A stretch of 64,000 bases of DNA, from assembly GCA_004793585.1 (NCBI GenBank), contig SRZB01000002.1, positions 124,001 through 188,000 on the forward strand, in the 5' to 3' direction. Positions 53,238 through 61,932 of the stretch are shown piece after piece. This DNA comes from Hominisplanchenecus murintestinalis (lineage in GTDB: Bacteria; Bacillota; Clostridia; Lachnospirales; Lachnospiraceae). The notes beneath the pieces were generated by a model that saw nothing but the letters and a program-made list of their open reading frames with translations, made no database searches and was not told where the DNA came from. The number at the start of each line of letters is the position of its first letter. Within the stretch, counting starts at the first letter, position 1. A program made the translations under genes and the position numbers.

Positions 53238-54683
53238 TTATTTATAGCTCCCCATATAATAAAACCCTTTGCTTTCTTCCAGTTTTACATCTATAATCTT
53301 CCCGATGAGATTTTCCGTTCCCGGAAAATGTACCAGCAGGTTATTGCTAAGCCTCCCTGTCAGCAAACGGCTGTCCTGCTCGTTTACCTGCTCCACCAGC
53401 ACCGGCATCGTCTGCCCTTCAAAACGGCTGCTGGTTCTCTTCGAAATCTCCTGTACCTTCTGCAGCAGCCTGTCAAACCGCTCTTTTACCACATCCTCAG
53501 GCACCTGATTCTCCATGACCGCTGCCGGAGTGCCCGTCCGTTTCGAATAAATAAAAGTAAACGCGCTGTCATATCGTACTTTCCGCACAACATCCAGCGT
53601 CTCCCGAAAGTCCTCTTCTGTCTCCCCCGGAAATCCTACAATAATATCCGTCGTCAAAGAAATGTCGGGGATTGCATTCCGCAGTTTTTCAACTAAAGCC
53701 AAGTACTGTTCCTTCGTGTATCGACGATTCATAATCTTTAACAGACGGCTGCTTCCCGACTGGAGCGGAAGATGCATATGGCGGCATATCTTTTCGGAGT
53801 TTTTCATAACTTCAATCAACTCGTCTGAAAGATCCTTCGGATGAGAAGTCATAAAGCGGATGCGCTCTAATCCCTCTATCTTTTCTACTTCCTGCAAAAG
53901 CTCTGCAAAACTTATGGGATGCTCCAGATTTTTTCCATAAGAATTCACATTCTGCCCAAGGAGCATGACCTCTACCACTCCGTCCTGCACAAGCCGCCGG
54001 ATTTCCTGCAGGATATCTTCCGGTTTCCTGCTGCGTTCCCTCCCCCTCACATACGGAACGATACAGTAGCTGCAGAAATTGTTACAGCCGTACATAATAT
54101 TCACCCCGGATTTAAAGAAAAATTTCCTGTCAGCCGGAAGTTCCTCAACAATCTTATCCGTCTCTTTCCAGATATCAATAATCATCCTGTCTGATTCCAG
54201 ACTGGATGCCAGCAGCTCCGCAAATTTATATATGTTATGGGTGCCGAAAACCAAATCCACGAACCGATAACTCTTTTGCAGCTTCTCCACCACAGACGGT
54301 TCCTGCATCATGCAGCCGCACAGGGCGATTTTCATATGGGGATTTTTTTTCTTAATGGTATTCAGAAATCCCAGCCGCCCGTATACCTTTTGGTTTGCAT
54401 TATCCCTGACCGTGCAGGTATTGTAGAGAACAAGCTCCGCATGCTCATCTTCTGTCATCTCATATCCAATTTTCTCCAAAATACCGATAAGCTTCTCACT
54501 GTCCCGGGCATTCATCTGACACCCGAAGGTATGTACACTGGCAGAAGGCAGCCGTCCGTTTTCCTCAAAAAAACGCTTCGTATACTGACGACATTCCGCC
54601 ATAAAATAATATTGCCTGGCGGGTTCCTCCAACGGCGGTTCCTGCCTTAAATCTATGTTATCTAAATTTATCTCATTATACAT
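53238..54683 (-). CDS. miaB: tRNA methylthiotransferase MiaB
   Basis: This 481-residue radical SAM methylthiotransferase converts i6A37 to ms2i6A37. An N-terminal UPF0004 domain (TFGCQMNARDSEK and two more Cys) binds the auxiliary cluster. The radical SAM motif is in GCNNFCSYCIVPYVRGRE, and a C-terminal TRAM domain runs from about 420. It is the first gene of the miaB-mutS-mutL-miaA operon and has an extra N-terminal segment of about 40 residues. Confidence 0.97.
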   Translation of the reverse strand: MYNEINLDNIDLRQEPPLEEPARQYYFMAECRQYTKRFFEENGRLPSASVHTFGCQMNARDSEKLIGILEKIGYEMTEDEHAELVLYNTCTVRDNANQKVYGRLGFLNTIKKKNPHMKIALCGCMMQEPSVVEKLQKSYRFVDLVFGTHNIYKFAELLASSLESDRMIIDIWKETDKIVEELPADRKFFFKSGVNIMYGCNNFCSYCIVPYVRGRERSRKPEDILQEIRRLVQDGVVEVMLLGQNVNSYGKNLEHPISFAELLQEVEKIEGLERIRFMTSHPKDLSDELIEVMKNSEKICRHMHLPLQSGSSRLLKIMNRRYTKEQYLALVEKLRNAIPDISLTTDIIVGFPGETEEDFRETLDVVRKVRYDSAFTFIYSKRTGTPAAVMENQVPEDVVKERFDRLLQKVQEISKRTSSRFEGQTMPVLVEQVNEQDSRLLTGRLSNNLLVHFPGTENLIGKIIDVKLEESKGFYYMGSYK

Positions 54684-54781
54684 TTTCCCGGCCTTTTCCT
54701 TTCTGTCATACGAATACTTTTAAGAACCGCCCCCATTGTAACACTTTGCTGATAGAAAAGCAATTCCCAAAAAGCAAGCGC

Positions 54782-54819
54782 AAAAAGCGGGCGATGGAGC
54801 TTCTGCTTTCCACCGCCCG
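54782..54819 (-). terminator. Terminator of the FliD-like gene
   Basis: On the minus strand CGGGCGGTGGA (54819-54809) pairs with TCCATCGCCCG (54798-54788), with one G-U pair, and then a CTTTTTG run follows. It separates the FliD-like gene from miaB. Confidence 0.82.
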
Positions 54820-54872
54820 TATAACTATCTGCGTTTAAACTATAACAGTTCAGCCTTCGGCTTCCTGTTACC

Positions 54873-55727
54873 TTATACTAATAAATTCAGCATTGTCCCT
54901 ACCGCATAATAATTGCCGAGGTTGTACGCACCACTTCTTGCAAACCTTGCAAAATCCAGGAAAGACTCTGACATCGTCGAATTGGATGAAACTGCTCCTG
55001 AAGAACTTGCATTTCCCTTTCCAGTGCCAGAGCTTCCGGAAACACCTGCAATCTTATCGACCGGTGTGTCAAGGATAGCCGTTGCCTTTGTGCCGACACG
55101 CTCAGCCAATCCATACTGACCGCCTAAAAGATTCTTTGTCTCCTCATAATCCTTGTCTAAGGATTCCGTAAGTTTCTTCTCATCCAGCTGCATCTTTCCG
55201 TACTTGTCAATACTGATCCCCATAGCTTTCAGGGTCTTTTCTGACGGCACTGCCCGCTCAAAAGCTGCCAGATGAGAAGCTACAGTCGAACTACGGTTAG
55301 AATTGCTTGACAGATAAGATTTTGTCTCATTGTACTGATTTACAAAATCCTTTACTGAGGAAATGATATTGCTCTTTTCCTTTTCCATTGCCGCTGTCGC
55401 TTTCTCATAAGCCGCGTTATCGCCTGACTCCAACGCTTCTTCTGCATCTGCACGAACTGCCTCATACCTGGAAAAAACGCTGTCCGCACTGCCAACCTGC
55501 AGTTTTGAAGCCGCTGCTTCCATATCTTCCAACGTTGACCGATATCCCATCAGGAATGTTGTTGTGCTGCTGGCACTGCTTGTTGTCTTGTTTGCAGAAC
55601 TGCCGGAAGAAAGATTCTTCACTGTTTCCTTCGCCTGATAGGAGGCAGTTTTGTACGTACTGGAATTATTGATGAGTGTGCTTTGATAATCATAAGCCCT
55701 GCTGCTTGATACTCCACTGATACCCAT
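54873..55727 (-). CDS. Orphan FliD C-terminal-like protein
   Basis: This 284-residue Ser/Thr/Ala-rich protein has no clear signal peptide. The helical middle (about 65-220) resembles the C-terminal part of flagellar cap protein FliD: FLMGYRSTLEDMEAA, VKDFVNQYNETKSYL and LKAMGISIDKYGKMQLDEKKL. The end is a Ser/Gly-rich linker and an aromatic helix. No flagellar gene lies in the window. AAAGGAGATG precedes the ATG at 55727. It is transcribed alone, with its own terminator. Secretion and partner are unknown. Confidence 0.72.
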   Translation of the reverse strand: MGISGVSSSRAYDYQSTLINNSSTYKTASYQAKETVKNLSSGSSANKTTSSASSTTTFLMGYRSTLEDMEAAASKLQVGSADSVFSRYEAVRADAEEALESGDNAAYEKATAAMEKEKSNIISSVKDFVNQYNETKSYLSSNSNRSSTVASHLAAFERAVPSEKTLKAMGISIDKYGKMQLDEKKLTESLDKDYEETKNLLGGQYGLAERVGTKATAILDTPVDKIAGVSGSSGTGKGNASSSGAVSSNSTMSESFLDFARFARSGAYNLGNYYAVGTMLNLLV

Positions 55728-55853
55728 AAAAACATCTCCTTTCTGGTATAGCAATACCCAATTTCATATTACATAGAATATATCGGCAGTTTTTACCAGA
55801 ATAATAAGCTGATAGAAAAATTCACCGGGACAAATCTTTATCCGTCAGTTGCC

Positions 55854-56948
55854 TCATAAATCTTTCTGCATGCGAACTGTCCCCACCGTACACTCCAAAC
55901 CCTCGGAAATATGCACTCTCGGAACCCAGCCCAGCTCTCTCAGCATGGATGCGTCCAACATCGCCCTGGTTGCCGTAGAATAGCCCAGTTTCTCCTTTTC
56001 ATCCGGAATCCGGAAAACCACCTCCGTGCCGGCAATCCGCGCCAGACAGCCCGCCAAATCTTTCAGCATAATATCAGAATCCTCATCCGCCACATTATAG
56101 GCTTTTCCCGTCTGTCCCAAAAGCATCGTATACAAAACCGCTGAAATGGTATCCGTCACAAATGTATAAGAGTATTTTTGTGTTCCTTCACTCTTTAGTA
56201 TAATATCTTCTCCGTCCGCCGCCTTCCTGATAAACTGAGAAATTGCTTTTGAATCAGAGGACAACATCGTAGGTCCGTAAACGCGGCTGAGCCTCGGTAT
56301 CGTAAATGCCAGCCCATGTGTATGACAATAAGCATTGCACAGTGTCTCACCCAGCCGTTTACTCTCCGGATAACCTGCCCGAAGCGTATTGCAGTCCAGA
56401 TAGCCCAGATAACCCTCCGAAAATTTATCCGTATCGCCCCTGTTTTCCCCATAAATTTCCACGGATGAGACAAAACAGAACTGCCTCGCATGATGGGAAA
56501 CCGCATAATCCAGCAGATTTTTCGTACCGATAACATTCGAAACAATCGTCCCGATCGAATCTTCCGAATACTGCAGCGGATGTGTATTGCTTGCCGCATG
56601 GATGACGTAATCCACTGCGCCGCATTCCGGAATCCCATCGTTTACATCACAAGCCGCATAACCAAAGCATTCTTCTTTCCAATATTCCGCAAAGCGTTCT
56701 TCTGCCCTGTGCGGATTCCTGCTCAACGCAATAATATCCACCGGCTTCTCAAGCGTCTTATTCAAAAGCATCAAAAAATCAATCAGGCATTTTCCGATCA
56801 TTCCCGTAGCTCCTGAAACCATCACTGTCCTGCCCTGCAGCTTCTCCCTGATAAATTCCTGTCCCGCCAGATACTGCAGCTCTCTTTCATAAAGTCCCCA
56901 GACGTTTTCCTTTTCTACACCGCTCAATTTACTTCTCACTTTCTCCAT
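55854..56948 (-). CDS. NAD-dependent sugar epimerase/dehydratase (SDR)
   Basis: This 364-residue extended SDR has about 38 extra N-terminal residues, then the NAD motif VSGATGMIGKCLIDFLM, the catalytic Ser/Tyr/Lys (SSVEIYGENRG, then RAGYPESKRLGE) and substrate-lobe RLSRVYGPTM. It is the last gene of the polysaccharide cluster and overlaps the 2-epimerase gene by 13 nt. It may modify the nucleotide sugar further (4-epimerase or 4,6-dehydratase); exact reaction is not assigned. Confidence 0.87.
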   Translation of the reverse strand: MEKVRSKLSGVEKENVWGLYERELQYLAGQEFIREKLQGRTVMVSGATGMIGKCLIDFLMLLNKTLEKPVDIIALSRNPHRAEERFAEYWKEECFGYAACDVNDGIPECGAVDYVIHAASNTHPLQYSEDSIGTIVSNVIGTKNLLDYAVSHHARQFCFVSSVEIYGENRGDTDKFSEGYLGYLDCNTLRAGYPESKRLGETLCNAYCHTHGLAFTIPRLSRVYGPTMLSSDSKAISQFIRKAADGEDIILKSEGTQKYSYTFVTDTISAVLYTMLLGQTGKAYNVADEDSDIMLKDLAGCLARIAGTEVVFRIPDEKEKLGYSTATRAMLDASMLRELGWVPRVHISEGLECTVGTVRMQKDL

Positions 56949-58051
56949 ACTTTATCATCAATAATCCTTGTATAGCTCTGTATGATTTTAATCACTTTCA
57001 TTGATACATTATCGTCTGCATAATCCGGCACTTCAGTCTCACACGGCTCCATATCCACCGCAATCTCTACCGCCTGCAAGATAGACTCTTCCTTGATGCC
57101 TCCTATCACAAAACACCCTTTATCTAAAGCCTCCGGCCTTTCTGTCGAGGTTCGGATGCATACTGCCGGAAAACGGCTCACCGCAGCTTCCTCCGGCATT
57201 GTCCCACTGTCTGACACAACACAGAAAGCATTTCGCATCAATTTGCTGTAATCCGTAAAACTGAAAGGCGGCATCTTTTTTACCAGAGGATGAAATTCAA
57301 AATGGTTCTTCGACATGATATTCGCACTTCTGGGATGCACTGAATAAATCACAGGCATCTGATACTTTTCCGCAAGGCTGTTCACTGCGCTCATCAGGCT
57401 CATAAAGTGCTGCTCATTGTCCATATTTTCTTCCCTGTGCGCGGACAGGACAATGTACTTCCCTTTCTTCATCCGGAGCTGCTCCAAAATCCTGCTGCCT
57501 TCAATCTCGCTCTCATGGGCGCAGATAATCTCCTTCATAGGTGATCCTGTCACATACACATGCTCCTTCTTTACACCCTCGGCAATCAGATACCTCCTGG
57601 CGTGTTCCGTATAAGGAAGGTTAACATCTGAAATATGGTCAACAATCCTCCTGTTGGTTTCTTCCGGAAGATTTTCGTCAAAGCACCTGTTTCCCGCTTC
57701 CATATGGAAAATGGGTATCTTAAGCCTCTTAGCTGAAATCGCCGTAAGCGCCGAGTTCGTATCCCCCAAGATAAGCAGTGCGTCCGGTTTTTCTTTCCGC
57801 ATCACCTCATAAGATTTCGCTATGATATTTCCCAGCGTTTCCCCCAGATGTTCTCCTACGACTCCCAGGTAAAAATCCGGTTTCCGAATTCCCAAATCCT
57901 CATAAAAAATCTCATTCAGCCTGTCGTCATAATTCTGTCCTGTGTGTACAAACACATGCTCAAAATATTTATCCGCCTTTTTTATAATCTCAGACAGGCG
58001 GATAAGCTCCGGCCTTGTGCCGACAATTGTCATTACTTTTAGTTTCTTCAT
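56936..58051 (-). CDS. UDP-sugar 2-epimerase (FnlC/CapG/WbjD type)
   Basis: This 371-residue GT-B-fold enzyme is of the non-hydrolysing UDP-GlcNAc 2-epimerase family: MTIVGTRPELIRL, HTGQNYDDRLNEIFYEDLGI, GDTNSAL, HMEAGNRCFDENLPEETNR and SDSGTMPEEAAV. The FYEDLGIRKPDFYLG stretch is closer to the FnlC/CapG subgroup than to WecB. That subgroup makes the last step to UDP-L-FucNAc or UDP-L-QuiNAc. GGAGGAGAAGAGC precedes the ATG. Confidence 0.9.
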   Translation of the reverse strand: MKKLKVMTIVGTRPELIRLSEIIKKADKYFEHVFVHTGQNYDDRLNEIFYEDLGIRKPDFYLGVVGEHLGETLGNIIAKSYEVMRKEKPDALLILGDTNSALTAISAKRLKIPIFHMEAGNRCFDENLPEETNRRIVDHISDVNLPYTEHARRYLIAEGVKKEHVYVTGSPMKEIICAHESEIEGSRILEQLRMKKGKYIVLSAHREENMDNEQHFMSLMSAVNSLAEKYQMPVIYSVHPRSANIMSKNHFEFHPLVKKMPPFSFTDYSKLMRNAFCVVSDSGTMPEEAAVSRFPAVCIRTSTERPEALDKGCFVIGGIKEESILQAVEIAVDMEPCETEVPDYADDNVSMKVIKIIQSYTRIIDDKVWRK

Positions 58052-58099
58052 GCTCTTCTCCTCCTTTTATTCTCAACAATGAATGCATTGTCTCTTTTC

Positions 58100-59809
58100 C
58101 TATCCGATCCAGGTTCTGTTTTTTGCCGAACCGATCAGCACCTGCTTTCCCTGGAATGCAAATCCATATTTGCGTATACGCTCCTCGGGAATGCCTTTCG
58201 CTGTAAGCGCAGCTTCATATCTCTTCTGCTCAATCTGCGTCAAAGCCGCATCTACGGTATCTTGCAGCCCTGCTTCTTTCGCGGGCTGATGTACCTTGAA
58301 TTCCAGAATAAATGCATCATCATCCTGATAAAGCGGCTCCAACATCACATCATACCGTCCGAAACCGCTTTCCCGATTCGACGTCAGCACATATCTGTCG
58401 GACAGTTCCACCATCAACCCCAGTACAAAACCGTGGTAAAAGCGCTCCGGCTCCTGGAAAGACGGATTCTTCCCGGTGTCAAAAGAGCTGAACGTTTCCA
58501 GCGCTACTCTATTTATATATTCATTCATCGCATCCACATCATCCAACAGCAGCGCCTTAATGAAATCATTATAGCTGTCCCCATACTCCGTAAACCAGTC
58601 CTGGACCATCGTTTCAAACATAACGCGCACTTCCCTGTTGGTAATTGCCAGGTAATAAGAAAACCTTCCCGTACGCTCCAAAAATTCCGTTTTCACTACT
58701 TTCAGATAACCGCCGGCTAGCAGCAGGCTCCAGATGGCGCTTTCCCTTCCTGTCAAATGATTGTAAACAATCTGTTCCTCTATCTGCGTTTTCAGAATCC
58801 CTCCCTGCAGCAGCCGTTCGAACTCCAGCTTTACATTTTTATTCCCCTCACGCAGCAGCTTCCCCACCAGGCTGTTCGAGCTGGTATTCACCCAGTAAGC
58901 GGCGATTTTCTTCTTATCAAGGTAATTCAAAATCGACCACGGATTATAGATATCCTTACAGCTCCCAAAAGTAAAGCCGTCATACCAGTTTTTCACTTCC
59001 TGCCTTTTCTCAGATAGTCCGAATTCATCCAGGGATGCAAAGACTTCCTCTTCCGTAAACCCGAAACTATCCCCATACTTCTCCGAAGTCGTCGTTACCA
59101 CCTCCAGGTTATTCAAACCCGAAAAAACAGACTCCTTGCTGACCCTGGTAATGCCCGTCATTACAGCGCCTTCCAGATACGGGTTCGTCTTGAACGTTGC
59201 ATTAAAAAAGCCTCTCATAAAAGATATCAGCTCATCCCAATATCCATTTACATAAGCTTCCTGCATGGGCGTATCATATTCGTCCAGCAAAAGAATTACC
59301 TTTTTTCCATAATAATTATGGAGATAACCCGACAATGCTTTCAATGTATAAGTCGCTTCATTGTCCTCCATATCTACAGAGATATGCCTGAAATCTTCTT
59401 TCTCACTTTCATTCAGGCTATTCCCTTCCAGCAGGAAGTCAAATCTGTTGTAAAGACTTTTAATAATCCGGCAGATTTTTTTCCGCGTCTGCTCAAAAGA
59501 TGTCTCTTTTATATCTGCAAAGCTAAAGAAAATAACGGGATATGTCCCCTGCAGCTTCCGGTACTTCTCCTCCTGCCATATAGACAATCCCTCAAATAAA
59601 TCTCCTCTTCCAGCATAGTCCACGGAAAAGAACTTCTCCAGCATACTCATATTCAGCGTCTTTCCAAAACGCCTTGGGCGGGTAAGCAGCGTTACGCTGT
59701 CCCCGTTTTCCCACCATTCTTTAATGAACTCCGTTTTGTCCACATAAAAGTAATTTTCTTTTCGTACTGTTTCAAAATCCTGATGTCCGATTGCCACTGT
59801 TCTTCCCAC
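58100..59809 (-). CDS. AAA-ATPase-like / PD-(D/E)XK nuclease-fold protein
   Basis: This 569-residue protein has an N-terminal AAA-ATPase_like domain (PF09820 type), with GHQDFETVRKENYFYVDKTE, Walker A-like RPRRFGKTLNMSML and LLLDEYDTPMQEAY. Its C-terminal PDDEXK_9-type domain carries GRYDVMLEP and ILEFKVHQ (Asp...Glu-x-Lys). This family is highly multiplied in gut anaerobes and unassigned. GTG 59809, 6 nt after GGGAG, is the chosen start. A terminator before it and its own promoter separate it from the sugar genes it interrupts. Confidence 0.88.
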   Translation of the reverse strand: MGRTVAIGHQDFETVRKENYFYVDKTEFIKEWWENGDSVTLLTRPRRFGKTLNMSMLEKFFSVDYAGRGDLFEGLSIWQEEKYRKLQGTYPVIFFSFADIKETSFEQTRKKICRIIKSLYNRFDFLLEGNSLNESEKEDFRHISVDMEDNEATYTLKALSGYLHNYYGKKVILLLDEYDTPMQEAYVNGYWDELISFMRGFFNATFKTNPYLEGAVMTGITRVSKESVFSGLNNLEVVTTTSEKYGDSFGFTEEEVFASLDEFGLSEKRQEVKNWYDGFTFGSCKDIYNPWSILNYLDKKKIAAYWVNTSSNSLVGKLLREGNKNVKLEFERLLQGGILKTQIEEQIVYNHLTGRESAIWSLLLAGGYLKVVKTEFLERTGRFSYYLAITNREVRVMFETMVQDWFTEYGDSYNDFIKALLLDDVDAMNEYINRVALETFSSFDTGKNPSFQEPERFYHGFVLGLMVELSDRYVLTSNRESGFGRYDVMLEPLYQDDDAFILEFKVHQPAKEAGLQDTVDAALTQIEQKRYEAALTAKGIPEERIRKYGFAFQGKQVLIGSAKNRTWIG

Positions 59810-59905
59810 GGCTCTCTCCCTTTCGCCATTCCATTTTGCAGAAAACACGCTTCTCTTAACACATGTCACAAAAAGACTCTATTTAGAAAGAAATTGCTTA
59901 TGTGT

Positions 59906-59934
59906 ACTATAACACTGTCGGAAAGAAAAGTCAT
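59906..59934 (-). promoter_or_regulatory. Promoter of the AAA-ATPase-like gene
   Basis: On the minus strand ATGACT (59934-59929) and TATAGT (59911-59906) are 17 nt apart. The -35 overlaps the end of the preceding terminator hairpin. Confidence 0.55.
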
Positions 59935-59959
59935 CCCCTTTTTTAAAAAAGAGGATGAC
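59930..59959 (-). terminator. Terminator after the RmlD-like gene
   Basis: GTCATCCCCTTTTTT (59930-59944) and AAAAAAGAGGATGAC (59945-59959) form a near-perfect 30-nt inverted repeat. On the minus strand it is followed by TTTTCTTT. It would stop or reduce read-through from the sugar operon before the AAA-ATPase-like gene. Confidence 0.78.
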
Positions 59960-59986
59960 GCTCACTACTCTGAATTTTAACAAGCA

Positions 59987-60859
59987 CTATCTCCGTTCTT
60001 TCAAATAGCAGCTATACAAATCCCTATGTTTTTCCATCCATTCCGCCTGTTCCTGAACCATAATCCTGTAAGACGGAACGATATGATCCAATTCCTGTCT
60101 CGTATCCAACAGCGACTTATTATTCACGAAAGTATCCTTCGCATGAATCACAGTTCTGTTCCGGTTCGAATATTCGTTAAACAGGCGCAGCAGATCATAC
60201 TTCGAAATCTCCTCATTATTCACCAGATGATAAAGCCCCGTCAGGTTCTGGCGCATAGCAGCTTCTATGGACTTTGCCAGTTCCAGCGTTGTCACACCGG
60301 ACCAGATTGCCTTCGTAAAGCCGTCAATCTCCCCATCCTGCCCCATAAACCAGTGAAACAGCCCAATTCCGTCCGCTTTCAACTCCGGCCCGACAATAGA
60401 TGTACGAAGCGTCAGATTCCTGTCGTCTGTCAACTCTCCCAACGCCTTTGACCTTCCATAGTAGGACTCCGCATCCGGTGTACTTTTCTCCGTATACTGC
60501 CCTTTACTTCCGCTGAATACACAGTCCGTACTGATATGTATTACCCTGGCGCCCGCATCCTCTGCACATTCCGCCAGGAAATGCGGAAATACACTGTTTA
60601 AATAAATCCCTTCTGACAACTTAGCATCCACAGCCCTATTCAGGATTCCGATACAATTGACCGCCGCATCATACGTTCCTTCTGCCAATACACTCCTGAC
60701 CGAATCCTGATTCAAAGCATCTCCCTCTATACAGACGATGCCTTCGCCAAGATTTTGGGGACGCCTTGCAAATCCCGTTACCTGATGCCCGCGTTCAGCC
60801 AGATACAGAGCGGCCATATGCCCCGCCATGCCATTTACCCCAAATATGATAACTTTCAT
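59987..60859 (-). CDS. RmlD-like NAD(P)-dependent sugar reductase
   Basis: This 290-residue SDR begins MKVIIFGVNGMAGHMAALYL and has ISTDCVFSGSKGQYTE, YYGRSKALGEL and RTSIVGPEL. This pattern fits RmlD (dTDP-4-dehydrorhamnose reductase) and its WbvR-type relatives, and it has no C-terminal cupin as in CapF/FnlB. Between a CapE/FnlA-type enzyme and a FnlC-type epimerase it would reduce the C4 keto group of a UDP-6-deoxy-HexNAc intermediate. GGAGGAG lies before the ATG at 60859. Confidence 0.87.
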   Translation of the reverse strand: MKVIIFGVNGMAGHMAALYLAERGHQVTGFARRPQNLGEGIVCIEGDALNQDSVRSVLAEGTYDAAVNCIGILNRAVDAKLSEGIYLNSVFPHFLAECAEDAGARVIHISTDCVFSGSKGQYTEKSTPDAESYYGRSKALGELTDDRNLTLRTSIVGPELKADGIGLFHWFMGQDGEIDGFTKAIWSGVTTLELAKSIEAAMRQNLTGLYHLVNNEEISKYDLLRLFNEYSNRNRTVIHAKDTFVNNKSLLDTRQELDHIVPSYRIMVQEQAEWMEKHRDLYSCYLKERR

Positions 60860-60878
60860 CTGCTTTTCTCCTCCCGGG

Positions 60879-61907
60879 CTATTTTGCTGTCTCCAACTCT
60901 CCCTGTACATACTGCAGCTCCAGAAGGCGTTCTTTTACCTGATCCCTGTCCAGAATCTGCGTATTGCTGGAATTAAATTCCTTCAGTTCCCGCACATCTA
61001 CTTTACCCTTCTCAAAATACTGCTCGTAGTTCAGCTCCCTGTTATCCGCAGGCACCCGGAAAAACTGCCCCATATCCTCCGCATGGATATACTCTTCCCG
61101 CGTCAGCAGCGTCTCATACATCTTCTCGCCATGACGAATTCCGATATAATGGATATCCGCCTGCCCTTCTGCAAAAATATCCGAAACGGCGTGCGCCAGC
61201 GTATCAATCGTGCACGCCGGAGCCTTCTGCACCATGATATCGCCTGCCTGTCCGTTCTTAAACGCGAAAAGCACCAGGTCTACCGCTTCCTCCAGGCTCA
61301 TCAGGAATCTCGTCATATTCGGCTCTGTAATCGTCAAAGGCTTCCCGGCTTTCAGCTGTTCAATAAACAGAGGGATGACTGATCCTCTGGAACACATCAC
61401 ATTCCCATACCGTGTCCCGCAGATTACAGTCTTATCCGTTGTCCTTGATTTTGCCACAAACACCCTTTCCATCATGGCTTTGCTGATACCCATAGCATTA
61501 ATCGGATAGGCTGCTTTATCTGTAGACAGGCAGACCACCTTTTTTACCCCTTCTGCAATTGCTGCGGTAAGTACATTATCTGTTCCCATGATATTTGTCT
61601 TGACTGCTTCCATCGGGAAAAACTCACAGGAAGGAACTTGTTTTAACGCCGCAGCATGGAACACATAATCCACGCCCCGCATCGCCTCCTGTACGCTCCG
61701 AAGCTGGCGCACATCGCCAATATAATATTTAATCTTGCTGTTGTTATAAAATCTGCGCATATCATCCTGTTTCTTTTCATCGCGGGAAAAAATGCGAATC
61801 TCTTTGATTTCTGTATTCAAAAAACGTTTCAATACCGCATTTCCAAAAGAACCCGTTCCTCCCGTAATCAACAATGTCTTTCCTGCAAAAATATCTGTCC
61901 GTCCCAT
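60879..61907 (-). CDS. UDP-GlcNAc 4,6-dehydratase/5-epimerase (CapE/FnlA/WbjB type)
   Basis: This 342-residue SDR matches the CapE/FnlA/WbjB family in LLITGGTGSFGNAVLKRFL, EIRIFSRDEKKQDDMRR and HAAALKQVPSCEFFPMEAVK. The characteristic Met/Lys catalytic segment appears as INAMGISKAMMERV. Members convert UDP-GlcNAc to 4-keto-6-deoxy intermediates for L-sugar synthesis. AAGGAG precedes the ATG at 61907; earlier in-frame starts overlap the radical SAM gene. Confidence 0.93.
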   Translation of the reverse strand: MGRTDIFAGKTLLITGGTGSFGNAVLKRFLNTEIKEIRIFSRDEKKQDDMRRFYNNSKIKYYIGDVRQLRSVQEAMRGVDYVFHAAALKQVPSCEFFPMEAVKTNIMGTDNVLTAAIAEGVKKVVCLSTDKAAYPINAMGISKAMMERVFVAKSRTTDKTVICGTRYGNVMCSRGSVIPLFIEQLKAGKPLTITEPNMTRFLMSLEEAVDLVLFAFKNGQAGDIMVQKAPACTIDTLAHAVSDIFAEGQADIHYIGIRHGEKMYETLLTREEYIHAEDMGQFFRVPADNRELNYEQYFEKGKVDVRELKEFNSSNTQILDRDQVKERLLELQYVQGELETAK

Positions 61908-61932
61908 AAACTTCTCCTTCTTTCTTACTTTC

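Noticed and set aside
58079-58720. 213-codon + strand frame opposite the AAA-ATPase-like gene
   Set aside because: It overlaps the conserved PD-(D/E)XK domain on the other strand and has no recognisable features.
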